Assembly (NCBI GenBank): GCA_902798585.1
Contig: CADBXF010000002.1
Coordinates: 55,465 to 119,464, forward strand
Source: an uncultured Lachnospiraceae bacterium
GTDB lineage: Bacteria; Bacillota; Clostridia; Lachnospirales; Lachnospiraceae
Length of the DNA stretch: 64,000 nt
Reading direction: 5' to 3'
Shown here piece after piece: positions 1-8,693 of the stretch. Within the stretch, counting starts at the first letter, position 1. The number at the start of each line of letters is the position of its first letter. The translations under genes were made by a program, and so were the position numbers. The notes under the pieces are model-generated. The model was not told the DNA's origin. It worked only from the letters and a program-made list of their open reading frames with translations, and ran no database searches.

Positions 1-25
1 TTCGATAAAGGACAGCAGAAATGAC

Positions 26-61
26 TCGACCGGTCGACGGCGAAGCCGCACGACCGGTCGA
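26..61. repeat. Strong stem-loop upstream of the ABC operon
   Basis: The self-complementary 10-mer CGACCGGTCG occurs at 27-36 and again at 51-60. The two copies can pair, flanked by T26-A61, and enclose a second stem (38-41 with 45-48) with a GAA loop. No T-run follows, so it does not look like an intrinsic terminator on the plus strand. It may be the end of an intergenic repeat or a leader structure. The pairing is seen directly; the function is unknown. Confidence 0.5.
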
Positions 62-128
62 TATGTGTGCAGACAGCAGTTTCCGACAGCTGCTTTCGCG
101 CGCACAATATGGTTTTGGAGGTTTTTGT

Positions 129-1220
129 ATGAAGAAGGCGGTAGGGCTTACGGTCATTGCGGCATTGCTTCTCACCGGGTGCGGACTGTTTCCGGCAGAG
201 GAGGAGATGCGCAAGGCTCCTGTCGTAGCAAAGGTTGAAGAGGAGTATTTTTCGACCGCTGAGGTTAAGATCGGGAATATCCGCGACTATGTTTCGGAGC
301 GTTGCTCGTACCAGTACCAGATGACGCAGAATCTTGCGTTCGAGGTGGGTGGGGAATCTCTCAAGGAAGTCTATGTCGTGCTCGGTCAAAAGGTGTTCGC
401 CGGCGATGTGCTTGCGGAGCTCTCCGTTGAGTCCATCGAGGAAGAGCTTGAAAACAGCCGGGAGCTGTGCGCTCAGCTCGAGGAGGAAAGCGCTTATTAC
501 GAGGGCATGCTTTCCATCGAGAAGGAGCGGGAAGCTCTTGCGAAACGGTACGGCAAGACCTACGATCAGAATAAGCTTAAGAAGGCAACCAATGCCTACG
601 AGGAGTGTGCCGGGAGAAAATATATCGCCGAGCTTCGCCTGGGCGAGCTTGAGGCCGATGTCAACGGAAGGCGTTTGGTCGCCGGAATTGACGGAATCGT
701 CGATTACATCCGTGAGATTCCCGCATGGTTCAACGGCCGCGTGAACGCCAGAGAGAAGTTTATCTCCATCCATTCGGAACGCACCGGCTTTGTCATCCCG
801 ACGCTCAACGACAGTATTTACCATTTCGGCGATGTGTTTACCATCGTGACCGAAGTCGGCTCGTATGAGTGTGAGGTCGTGAAAATCAATCGTCCGACCG
901 TGGGAACGGGCGGGCGTACGAATGTGGTGCTCGAGCCGCTTCATCCCGATGAGAACCTGTATATCGGACTGAACGGCGACCTCATTATCGAGACCGGAAC
1001 GAGAACGGATGTAGTCTATATTCCGACCTATGCGCTTCGCAACATCGACGGAAAGCCCGCGGTGTATGTGACGGATGCCAACGGTATTCGCTCGTTGCGC
1101 TACATCGAGATCGGCCTTTCGGTGGAAGGCAAATCCGATCCTGAGGAAAATCGAACCGAGGTCATCTCCGGACTGAAACCGGGCGAAAATGTTATTCTGC
1201 GGGGTGGAAAGAAGTCATGA
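129..1220 (+). CDS. HlyD/MacA-like adaptor lipoprotein
   Basis: Predicted membrane-anchored adaptor subunit of the ABC system encoded downstream. The start at 129 follows a TGGAGG site at about 115. It gives a lysine-rich N-terminus, a hydrophobic stretch and a lipobox LLTGC with Cys18 as the lipidation site. A charged helical hairpin rich in Glu and Lys spans roughly residues 100-180. The C-terminal part (about 270-363) has the beta-barrel and membrane-proximal pattern of periplasmic-adaptor family proteins, including a VYIPTYALR-type strand and an ISGLKPGE turn. At 363 residues it matches usual adaptor length. Its stop overlaps the next start (ATGA), which indicates translational coupling. 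In a monoderm the adaptor would sit on the outer face of the membrane. The substrate cannot be told. Confidence 0.75.
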   Translation: MKKAVGLTVIAALLLTGCGLFPAEEEMRKAPVVAKVEEEYFSTAEVKIGNIRDYVSERCSYQYQMTQNLAFEVGGESLKEVYVVLGQKVFAGDVLAELSVESIEEELENSRELCAQLEEESAYYEGMLSIEKEREALAKRYGKTYDQNKLKKATNAYEECAGRKYIAELRLGELEADVNGRRLVAGIDGIVDYIREIPAWFNGRVNAREKFISIHSERTGFVIPTLNDSIYHFGDVFTIVTEVGSYECEVVKINRPTVGTGGRTNVVLEPLHPDENLYIGLNGDLIIETGTRTDVVYIPTYALRNIDGKPAVYVTDANGIRSLRYIEIGLSVEGKSDPEENRTEVISGLKPGENVILRGGKKS

Positions 1221-3436
1221 AAAGACGAATTGCTTTAGCTTTGATTGCGGTACTTCTGGTTTCCCTCTGCGGCTGCGGCAAGAAGGAGGAAGTTCCGGAA
1301 CTTCTCTATCCGATGGAGACGGCAAATGCTGTCTGCGTCGTGAAAAAAGCGCCTTTTACGATGGTGCAGAGCACCGGCGGATATGTCGTCCCCGAGTGCG
1401 TTGACATGAAATTCGATTTTGACACTTCGGCGTACAAAGTCGGCGTGGAGCTGGGAGACCATGTGACGGAGGGACAGCTTCTGATGGAGCTGAACCCCGA
1501 GCTTGAGGATACCATCAAGCGTTTGGAGCTGCTGCTTGTGCGTGAACAGACCGAGTACGATTACGATTATGAGCAGTTCTCAAAGCAGATGAAAAATCTT
1601 CGCAATTTTGCGAATATGCTCGGCGGTTCCTACGACGGCCGCATGATGAAGCTGCAGATGCAGGAGATGCAGCTGAACTTCGATAAAAGTCATGCGGACC
1701 TTCAGAAGAAGATTGAGAAAGACCGCGAAGAGCTTGCAAAGCTCAAACTCGAGGCGGGCGACGCAAAGGTCTATGCGCCCTGCACGGGCACCGTGGTTTA
1801 TATCAATGTCCGCGAGGACGGCGATGAGATTCGCAAGGGAAAGACTTTTCTGACAATCGCGAAGGACAACACAAAGCTTCTTGCGTGCAGCTATGTATCG
1901 AAGAAGGACTACGATTCCTTCACCGAGGTGAAAGCGAAAATCGGCGAGGATGTTTACGATGTGGAATATATTCCTTACACCGAGGAGGAGGTCTATAACC
2001 TCGAGCGAACCGGAAACCGTTTCGATTCCTACTTCAGCACCGACCTTAAGGATTCCGTGAACATCGGCGATTATGTGCAGTTCGTGTTTACCAAAACAAG
2101 TGAAGAGCCTGTGATCAGCGTGCCTACAGCGGCGATTACCAAATACGGAACGCAGGCGAGCGTGATGATTGTCCGCGAGGGATATATGGAGTCGCGGGAA
2201 GTGACGCTCGGGGAGGTCGGTCTGAATGATACCGAGATTCTCCACGGACTTTCCGAGGGCGAGGTCGTATATGTCGCGAAAAATCTTGCCCGCTACGGAA
2301 TTCAATATGAGACGAAGAAGGCGAACTACGGAACATTTTCCGAGAATATCGGATGCACCGGAGGAAGAAAGTTCGCCCTTGAGGTCGAGCCCTTCAAAAA
2401 TCCTGTTCCCGGGAAAATCACGGAAATCAATGTCGAGGGTATTTCCGATATTGTCGTAAAGAAAGGGGATCCTATTTTCACCGTAAGCGCCGAAATCGGA
2501 CGCGCCAACCAGGAGCAGGCGAAGCTCGATCTTCGCAAGTACAACGACGAATACGAGGAGAAATGCGAAGAGATTAAGAAGCAGATTGAGGAACTCGAGA
2601 AGAAGATGAAGAAAATGTCGAAATCTTCGCTCGAATATGCGCTCGCCGAGCTTGACCGGAACGATTTCAATGCGCAGCTTGAGGAGCTTGCAAAGCAGGC
2701 GGAGGAGGACATCGCCGAGCTTGAAAAGAGAATTGAAAACTTCGAGGCATGGAACGAACAGACCGTAGTGCTGTATGCGGACCGTGATTGCGTCATCAGC
2801 AGTATCTCGAAGTACAAGGTAGGTTCCCAGATTGCCGAGGGCGAAGTTCTCTTTGAGATGTACGACCTCGATTCGTTCTGCATCAGCATCGACCGGCCTT
2901 CGGATGACAACCGCCTGCGGTACGGGCAGAGCGTAATGCTGAATTCCGCTGTCGGCGGAGAGGATGTAATGCTTCCCGCAAGAATCATCTCCGCGCCTAA
3001 TGTACGGCCGAACGATGCAACGGATAAAAAAGTCATTTATGTTGCCTTGGAGAATCCCGAGGATTATGTGAAGACCGGCCCGACAGGCGTTGTGTACTAC
3101 GATGAATTCGGCGTTTCGGACTGTCTGATTGTCGATGAGTCCGCGGTTTACCACGATCCGAAGCAGACGACACAGACCAAGCCGCAGACGCAGAATCAGA
3201 ATCAGGGTTTCGGCGGTTGGGGACAGATGAATCCGCAGGAAGAAGAGTATGAGGAAGCGGAGTCGTTCACTTTTGACAGCGAGGAACACGAACTGAGCAA
3301 AGGCAAGGCCTTTGTCTGGGTATATGACGAAGAAGGCTGCGCGGTCAAGCGCTATGTGCGCGTACTGCGGGTTGCCAAAGGAAAATGCTGGATTGTAGAC
3401 GGTCTCAGCGACCGGGATACGATTTTGTTACACTGA
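1217..3436 (+). CDS. Tandem double HlyD-like adaptor lipoprotein
   Basis: A 739-residue lipoprotein, with a signal segment ending in a lipobox-like LCGC (Cys20), that appears to hold two adaptor modules in series. The first (about 30-350) has a lipoyl-like strand pattern, a coiled coil (about 100-185), a second lipoyl half containing VYAPCTGTV and a beta-barrel ending SEGEVVYVAK. The second (about 365-739) repeats the plan with a longer coiled coil rich in E, K and L (about 440-510) and a lipoyl half around VLYADRDCVISSI. A Q/T-rich, then acidic, linker lies at about 650-700. It overlaps the upstream gene by four bases and is followed 12 bases later by the permease. Single-module adaptors are usually 350-450 residues, so the double size is unusual. 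Family call is good; the duplication is inferred from pattern. Confidence 0.72.
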   Translation: MKRRIALALIAVLLVSLCGCGKKEEVPELLYPMETANAVCVVKKAPFTMVQSTGGYVVPECVDMKFDFDTSAYKVGVELGDHVTEGQLLMELNPELEDTIKRLELLLVREQTEYDYDYEQFSKQMKNLRNFANMLGGSYDGRMMKLQMQEMQLNFDKSHADLQKKIEKDREELAKLKLEAGDAKVYAPCTGTVVYINVREDGDEIRKGKTFLTIAKDNTKLLACSYVSKKDYDSFTEVKAKIGEDVYDVEYIPYTEEEVYNLERTGNRFDSYFSTDLKDSVNIGDYVQFVFTKTSEEPVISVPTAAITKYGTQASVMIVREGYMESREVTLGEVGLNDTEILHGLSEGEVVYVAKNLARYGIQYETKKANYGTFSENIGCTGGRKFALEVEPFKNPVPGKITEINVEGISDIVVKKGDPIFTVSAEIGRANQEQAKLDLRKYNDEYEEKCEEIKKQIEELEKKMKKMSKSSLEYALAELDRNDFNAQLEELAKQAEEDIAELEKRIENFEAWNEQTVVLYADRDCVISSISKYKVGSQIAEGEVLFEMYDLDSFCISIDRPSDDNRLRYGQSVMLNSAVGGEDVMLPARIISAPNVRPNDATDKKVIYVALENPEDYVKTGPTGVVYYDEFGVSDCLIVDESAVYHDPKQTTQTKPQTQNQNQGFGGWGQMNPQEEEYEEAESFTFDSEEHELSKGKAFVWVYDEEGCAVKRYVRVLRVAKGKCWIVDGLSDRDTILLH

Positions 3437-3448
3437 TAAGGAGGAGCC

Positions 3449-6301
3449 ATGTTTCGATTTATTTCACAAAAACTGCTGAACAAAAAATGGCTGATCCTCA
3501 GCATCCTGATCGGTAATATCCTGTTGGTCGGGATCGCCTGCTGCAATCCGATGTATTCCCGCGCGGCGCTGCAGAAGATGCTCACCAAGCGGATGAACAA
3601 TTATCTTGAGGAGAACAATAAGTTTCCGGGAGTTCTGACGCTCGACGCGTATCTCAGCAAGACCAAGCTGGAGACGCTCGGTTCGCGGTATTTCGACAAT
3701 TATCTGACCGTTACGGACAAGGCGGAAGAGATGATCGGATTCCCCGCGACGCAGAAGGTTAACTTTTTCGAGAATACTTTTGATACCGCGGCAGTATTCA
3801 AACTGAGTCGGGCCGGTGTCGACGGAATGAAGATAAAGCTTGCGTCCCTCACGGGCCTTGAGGATCATACGGAGATTGTGTCGGGCCGTATGTATGACCC
3901 GGACAATCGGGAAGACGGATACTTCGAGTGTGTCATCAACGAGAAGATTTATCTGTCCTCGGACATCATTCTCGGCGATGAGATTGAACTGTACGGGTAC
4001 AAAACGCTCGACGGAGAACCGCTCCGCGTTCGGGTTGTCGGCGTGTTCCGCGCGAAGGACACACAGGAAATGTACTGGGTGAATGACCCTCTTTCGTATT
4101 ACAATGAATTTTTCGTGCCGGAGCAGGTGTTTGTGAACGCTCTGATGCGGGACGGTCAGATTGCGGGCAATGTGCGCGCGCACTACTATGTTTTATATGA
4201 CTATTCGGACATCGATATCTCGCAGGTTCCCCGGATGCTCGAGGTTTATGACGAGCTGAAGAAGGAAAAAAAGGAAACCGCTTCCCTGTATGAGGTATAT
4301 TGCAACTATGAGGATATTTTCCGCGATTTCCTGAAGGATTCCTCGAAGGTGAAGGCAACCATGTGGATTTTGCAGGTGCCGATTCTCGTGCTTCTGGCGG
4401 TGTTCATCTTCATGGTATCGAACCAGGTAATCGACATCGAGCAGGGCGAGATTGCGATGTTAAAGAGCCGCGGCGTCAGCAGACTGCAGCTGATTCTGAC
4501 CTATTTGACGCAGTCCTCGATTCTCGGCGGAATCGCGCTCGTCATAGGAATTCCGTTCGGCTTTATCCTGTGCCACATCTTCGGATCGACCAACGCTTTC
4601 CTGGAATTTGTCGGTCGAAAATCGATGCATGTGCGCATCACCGGCGAGTCCCTTTTGTATGCGCTTGTGAGCTGTATCGCGGGAATTCTCATCATGACTC
4701 TGCCGGTGTTGAAGTACGCGCGCTACAGTATCGTCGAGCAGAAGGCGCATAAGAGAAAGAAAAATAAGCCTCTGTGGCAGCGCATGTTCCTTGATTTTGC
4801 GCTTCTTGCGCTGGCGATTTACGGCTATTACGATTTCAATAACCAGAAGAAGGAACTGATGAAGGCGATTGCCTCCGGCGAGGCGGTCAATCCCATGCTG
4901 TTCTTCTCGGCGTCGCTTTTCATCCTGAGCTGCGCAATCGTATTCCTTCGCGTGATTCCGCTGTTGTCTTCGTTCTGCTTTAAGATCGGACGCAAATCGT
5001 GGAAGCCGGCGGAATACGCATCGTTCTTGCAGATTACACGCGATGTTCATAAGCAGAGCTTTATCACGGTATTCCTTGTGCTGACGATTGCGCTCGGTAT
5101 ATTCAATGCAAATATCGCGAGAACCGTCAACCAGAACGAGGAGGAGCGCATCCTTTATACGGACGGCGCCGACCTCGTTGTCATGGAAAACTGGGTGAAC
5201 AATGTCAGCAACATCCGCCTCGGATATGCGACGAAGCTCAAGTACAACGAAGCGGATTACACCCGTTTCGAGCGTCTTGCGGAGGAGCGTTCCGACCGCA
5301 TCGAATCGATGACACGCGTAATTCACGATACCGATGCGCAGGTGATTAACGGCGGCACCAGCATTTCGAATGTCGAGCTGTATGCCATCAATACCTACGA
5401 GTTCGGTAAAACCGCGGAGATGCCGAAGGGCGTCACCGAGCACCATTGGTTTGAGGATTTGAATGCGCTCGCGCAAAATCCCGAAGGCGTTATCATCTCG
5501 AGAAATCTTGCCGAGGCGTGCGACCTCACTATCGGAAGCTCCGTCACCGTCGAGCGCTTCAACGAGATTAACCAGTCCATCGGAAGAAAGAACATGATGG
5601 TGGTCGCCGTTGTTGATTACTGGCCGGGCTACGAGAACACCCGCCAGGTGAAAAATGACGCGGGAGAGTTTGTTGATGCGCCTCAGTATCTGACCGTATG
5701 CAACTACGACAACATTCTGCTCGATTACCCCGTGCTGCCGTACGAAATCTGGTTCCGCATCAACGGAAGCACCGATTTCTTCTACGAATGGGCGGAGGAA
5801 AATTCCGTTTCATTCAAACTGTTCCGCGATTATCAGACCGATATGATCGGCTTGAAGAACGATCCGTATTTCCAGGTGACCAACGGTATGCTTACTATCA
5901 CATTTATCGTTGTGCTTGTGCTTTGCGCCATCGGTTTCCTGATTTTCTGGATTACTTCGATTCGCTCGAGAGAGCTGATATTCGGTATTTACCGCGCTAT
6001 GGGTATGTCGATGGGAGAGTTGATCCGAATGCTTGTAAACGAGCATATCTTCGGCTCGCTGTTGCCGATTTTGTTCGGTGCGGGCGTAGGAATCGTCGCT
6101 TCGAAGATGTTCCTGCCGCTCATTCAGATTGCATACTCGCCGAAGGTACAGACGCTGCCCGCGAAGATTGTGATGTCGGGCGCGGACCTTACCAAGATTG
6201 CCGTTGTAGTTTCGCTGATGCTTGCCGGTTGTATCACCGTAATCTCCGTGCTTCTTTCGAAGATTAAGATCAACCAGGCGCTCAAGCTCGGCGAGGATTA
6301 A
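3449..6301 (+). CDS. FtsX-type ABC transporter permease
   Basis: A 950-residue integral membrane permease of the MacB/FtsX superfamily. One membrane segment near residues 14-35 is followed by a large extracellular region to about 300. A first FtsX core of several membrane helices begins near 303 and contains the characteristic GEIAMLKSRGVSRLQL segment. A second extracellular domain spans about 555-805, and a second FtsX core starts near 810 with RELIFGIYRAMGMSMGEL. This two-core layout with large extracellular domains is known from lipoprotein-release and peptide-export or resistance permeases. The start follows AAGGAGG. It lies between two adaptor genes and two ATPase genes, so it is the likely membrane core of that complex. 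The substrate is unknown. Confidence 0.85.
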   Translation: MFRFISQKLLNKKWLILSILIGNILLVGIACCNPMYSRAALQKMLTKRMNNYLEENNKFPGVLTLDAYLSKTKLETLGSRYFDNYLTVTDKAEEMIGFPATQKVNFFENTFDTAAVFKLSRAGVDGMKIKLASLTGLEDHTEIVSGRMYDPDNREDGYFECVINEKIYLSSDIILGDEIELYGYKTLDGEPLRVRVVGVFRAKDTQEMYWVNDPLSYYNEFFVPEQVFVNALMRDGQIAGNVRAHYYVLYDYSDIDISQVPRMLEVYDELKKEKKETASLYEVYCNYEDIFRDFLKDSSKVKATMWILQVPILVLLAVFIFMVSNQVIDIEQGEIAMLKSRGVSRLQLILTYLTQSSILGGIALVIGIPFGFILCHIFGSTNAFLEFVGRKSMHVRITGESLLYALVSCIAGILIMTLPVLKYARYSIVEQKAHKRKKNKPLWQRMFLDFALLALAIYGYYDFNNQKKELMKAIASGEAVNPMLFFSASLFILSCAIVFLRVIPLLSSFCFKIGRKSWKPAEYASFLQITRDVHKQSFITVFLVLTIALGIFNANIARTVNQNEEERILYTDGADLVVMENWVNNVSNIRLGYATKLKYNEADYTRFERLAEERSDRIESMTRVIHDTDAQVINGGTSISNVELYAINTYEFGKTAEMPKGVTEHHWFEDLNALAQNPEGVIISRNLAEACDLTIGSSVTVERFNEINQSIGRKNMMVVAVVDYWPGYENTRQVKNDAGEFVDAPQYLTVCNYDNILLDYPVLPYEIWFRINGSTDFFYEWAEENSVSFKLFRDYQTDMIGLKNDPYFQVTNGMLTITFIVVLVLCAIGFLIFWITSIRSRELIFGIYRAMGMSMGELIRMLVNEHIFGSLLPILFGAGVGIVASKMFLPLIQIAYSPKVQTLPAKIVMSGADLTKIAVVVSLMLAGCITVISVLLSKIKINQALKLGED

Positions 6302-6314
6302 GGAGGGGACTGCC

Positions 6315-7031
6315 ATGAAAGAGATTTTACGAACCGAAGCGGTTACGCGCAGTTTCCCGGTTGCCGGCGGCGATTTTCTCGCGCTGAAGGGAATCAGCGT
6401 CACGGTTCCGGAGGATACGCTCACAATTTTGAAAGGGCGTTCCGGTTCCGGAAAGACGACGCTTCTCAATATTATCGGCGCCCTGGATGCGCCGACCTCG
6501 GGCACGGTCACTTTCGACGGCACGGACATTTCGCAGGCGAGCGATAAGGAGAGGGAGCTTCTCAGACGCAGGAAGATCGGCTACATTTTCCAGTCGGTCG
6601 CTCTCATTCCGGTGATGACGGCCTATGAAAATGTAGAATATGCGCTTCGCCTTGCAGATTTCAAGGGAGATTACAAGGAACGCGTCATGGAATGCTTAAA
6701 GCTCGTCGGACTCTCCAAACGCGCGTCGCACATGCCGCAGGAGCTTTCCGGCGGCGAGCAGCAGCGTGTTGCCATCGCAAGAGCGATTGCACACAAGCCG
6801 AAGATTATTTTCGCCGACGAGCCTACGGGCGAGCTGGACTCCGCAACGAGCCTTCAGGTCATCGCCATTTTCAAGGAGCTCATTGAAAAAGAGGGAATCA
6901 CATTCGTGATGACGACGCACGATACCAAACTGATGGGCTACGGCGATGTCGTGTATGAGATCCAGGACGGCGAGATTATCAATACCGAGTACCACGGAAA
7001 GGGGGAGGCGCTGCATGAGCAATCAAAATGA
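6315..7031 (+). CDS. ABC transporter ATP-binding protein, MacB/LolD type
   Basis: A 238-residue stand-alone nucleotide-binding subunit. Visible motifs are Walker [10 protein letters not shown]-loop [13 protein letters not shown], signature [14 protein letters not shown], Walker [13 protein letters not shown] and the switch His in MTTHD. These place it in the LolD/MacB/FtsE group that pairs with FtsX-type permeases. It starts 13 bases after the permease stop behind AAGGAGGGG. Its 3' end overlaps the second ATPase gene by 17 bases. It probably powers the adjacent permease, alone or as a heterodimer with the next gene product. Confidence 0.88.
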   Translation: MKEILRTEAVTRSFPVAGGDFLALKGISVTVPEDTLTILKGRSGSGKTTLLNIIGALDAPTSGTVTFDGTDISQASDKERELLRRRKIGYIFQSVALIPVMTAYENVEYALRLADFKGDYKERVMECLKLVGLSKRASHMPQELSGGEQQRVAIARAIAHKPKIIFADEPTGELDSATSLQVIAIFKELIEKEGITFVMTTHDTKLMGYGDVVYEIQDGEIINTEYHGKGEALHEQSK

Positions 7032-8094
7032 TGTCGATAAGGCAACACTGGACGCTTCTGACATCCGCGACTCCGTGATTTCCCAGGAACTCCGCGATTC
7101 CTTTATGAAGGCTTACGCAAAATCGCAGCAGGGCGAGCTCGAGGATCAGCTCGGCGACAATGTCATGATTTTGTGTGAGAACCTCGTGAAGATTTACAAG
7201 ACGAAGGAGACGGAGGTTCTCGCTTTGCAGGGCCTTGAGCTGAAGGTGGAGCGAGGCGAATTCGTCGCAATCATTGGCAGTTCCGGAAGCGGTAAGTCAA
7301 CCTTCTTAAACATGATCGGCGGCTTGGACCGTCCGAGCGCCGGCAAACTGTATGTCGACGGCAAGGATCTTTTTAAGATGACCGAAAGCCAGCTTGTGGA
7401 TTACAAGAAAAATACGGTCGGTTTCGTTTGGCAGAACAATGCGAGAAACCTCTTCCCGTATTTGACAGCGCTTCAGAATGTCGAGCTTCCGATTCGCTTC
7501 GGCGATAACAAGGATGTGGAAAAGAGAGCGCTGGATTTGCTCAATCTCGTAGGAATGGCGCATAAAAAGGACAGCAAACTGAACCAGATGTCCGGCGGTG
7601 AGCAGCAGCGTATCGCGATTGCGATTGCTCTTGCAAACCAGCCGAAGCTTCTGCTGGCGGATGAGCCGACAGGTTCGGTTGACCAGCGCACTTCCGATGC
7701 GCTTTTGGACGTCTTCCGAAAGCTGAACACCGAGCTCGGAATAACGATTGTGATTGTAACGCACGACATCAACCTCGCGAAGAAGGTGAAGCGTGTCGTT
7801 ATGATGCGCGACGGAAAGACCAGCAGTGAGCGAATCATCAAGCAGGAATATGCAGACCCGTCGCTTCTCAAGGGATTTGTCGAGGAGGAGACGCACGATG
7901 AATTTGCGATTCTCGACCGCGCCGGCCGTGTGCAGATTCCGCGGGAAATGCTCGACGCCATCGGTGTGAAAGGAAACCGCATCCGCCTCGTGCTGGAGGA
8001 CGATAAAATCATTGTCTCCAACGGCGAGGACAACGGTGAGGAAGAGGAGCCTTCCGGAAAACAGGAAAAGTTTCGGCGGAAAAATAAAGCCTGA
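7015..8094 (+). CDS. ABC transporter ATPase with C-terminal AbrB-like domain
   Basis: A 359-residue ATPase. The start at 7015 follows GGGGGAGG and lies inside the upstream gene. After a 50-residue N-terminal extension comes a LolD/MacB-type nucleotide-binding domain with Walker A GSSGSGKS, signature MSGGEQQRIAIAIAL, Walker B LLLADEPTGSVD and switch IVTHD. The usual ARAL after the signature reads AIAL here. From about residue 295 to 338 there is a swapped-hairpin pattern, ILDRAGRVQIPREML followed by strands with RIRLVLEDDKI, typical of SpoVT/AbrB/MazE DNA-binding or dimerisation domains. The tail is acidic, then basic. Having two different ATPases beside one permease suggests a heterodimeric motor. 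The role of the AbrB-like part is unknown; it could simply dimerise. Confidence 0.82.
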   Translation: MSNQNDVDKATLDASDIRDSVISQELRDSFMKAYAKSQQGELEDQLGDNVMILCENLVKIYKTKETEVLALQGLELKVERGEFVAIIGSSGSGKSTFLNMIGGLDRPSAGKLYVDGKDLFKMTESQLVDYKKNTVGFVWQNNARNLFPYLTALQNVELPIRFGDNKDVEKRALDLLNLVGMAHKKDSKLNQMSGGEQQRIAIAIALANQPKLLLADEPTGSVDQRTSDALLDVFRKLNTELGITIVIVTHDINLAKKVKRVVMMRDGKTSSERIIKQEYADPSLLKGFVEEETHDEFAILDRAGRVQIPREMLDAIGVKGNRIRLVLEDDKIIVSNGEDNGEEEEPSGKQEKFRRKNKA

Positions 8095-8103
8095 ATCAAA
8101 CAG

Positions 8104-8135
8104 AGTGTCGTCATTGCTAATGGCGACACTTTTTT
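8104..8135 (+). terminator. Rho-independent terminator after the ABC operon
   Basis: An 11-bp stem (8104-8114 with 8120-8130, one G-T pair) has a five-base loop and is followed by a run of Ts to 8135. It lies ten bases beyond the second ATPase stop. Confidence 0.88.
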
Positions 8136-8157
8136 GTGCATTTTCCGCCGATTGTGC

Positions 8158-8186
8158 TTGACTTTTAAAACTTCTGCGGTTATAAT
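8158..8186 (+). promoter_or_regulatory. SigA-type promoter for the nfeD-SPFH operon
   Basis: TTGACT at 8158-8163 and TATAAT at 8181-8186 are separated by 17 bases. The 10-mer GCATTTTCCG lies at 8138-8147, exactly ten bases upstream of the -35 box. The same arrangement is seen at the rpsU promoter. Confidence 0.85.
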
Positions 8187-8255
8187 CAAGTAAATAACAT
8201 TTACACAAGCGGCTTGTCCGTGAGGATTCAAACGAAGACGAAAGGGGTGAATGGG

Positions 8256-8693
8256 ATGAATCCATGGTTCTGGTTGGCTATATGTCTTGTGTTAATCATT
8301 ATTGAGCTTGCAACCTCGGCACTGACAACCATCTGGTTTGCCTGCGGCGCCGCAGCTGCACTGGTTGTGAGTCTTGTGTTTGACAGTGTTGTTGCGGAGT
8401 GCATTGTCTTCGCGGTTGTATCCGCGGGAACGCTCCTTTTGTTCCGCCCGTCGTGTGTGCGCAGGTTTAACCGTCGGCGCACCGCAACGAATGTGGATTC
8501 CATGGTCGGTAAGAAAGCGCGAATCACGGAGACGGTGAGCAATTCCATGGGAACCGGTCGTGCCGTAATCGGCGGAATGGAATGGGCGGCCAGAAGTTAC
8601 GATGACAATGCAGAACTGCCGGCCGGCAGCTTCGCCTGTGTTGTTCGTGTAGAAGGCGTGAAACTTGTGTTGAAAGAAAAGGAGGAAATGTAA
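8256..8693 (+). CDS. NfeD-family membrane protein
   Basis: A 145-residue protein with hydrophobic segments over the first 65 residues (WFWLAICLVLIIIELATSAL and two following) and a C-terminal OB-fold-like part starting near MVGKKARITETV. This is the short NfeD layout. The start at 8256 is chosen because AAAGGGGTG sits about six bases upstream. Its stop overlaps the next start (TAATG). Short NfeD proteins are known to be encoded beside SPFH proteins and to work with them in membrane organisation, as seen here. Confidence 0.85.
   Translation: MNPWFWLAICLVLIIIELATSALTTIWFACGAAAALVVSLVFDSVVAECIVFAVVSAGTLLLFRPSCVRRFNRRRTATNVDSMVGKKARITETVSNSMGTGRAVIGGMEWAARSYDDNAELPAGSFACVVRVEGVKLVLKEKEEM

Noticed and set aside
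1580..3289. 569-codon open frame on the minus strand
   Set aside because: It lies entirely opposite the adaptor lipoprotein gene, has no recognisable domain and reflects codon bias. Similar long antisense frames at 8597-9979, 32228-33883 and 45850-47436 were rejected for the same reason.
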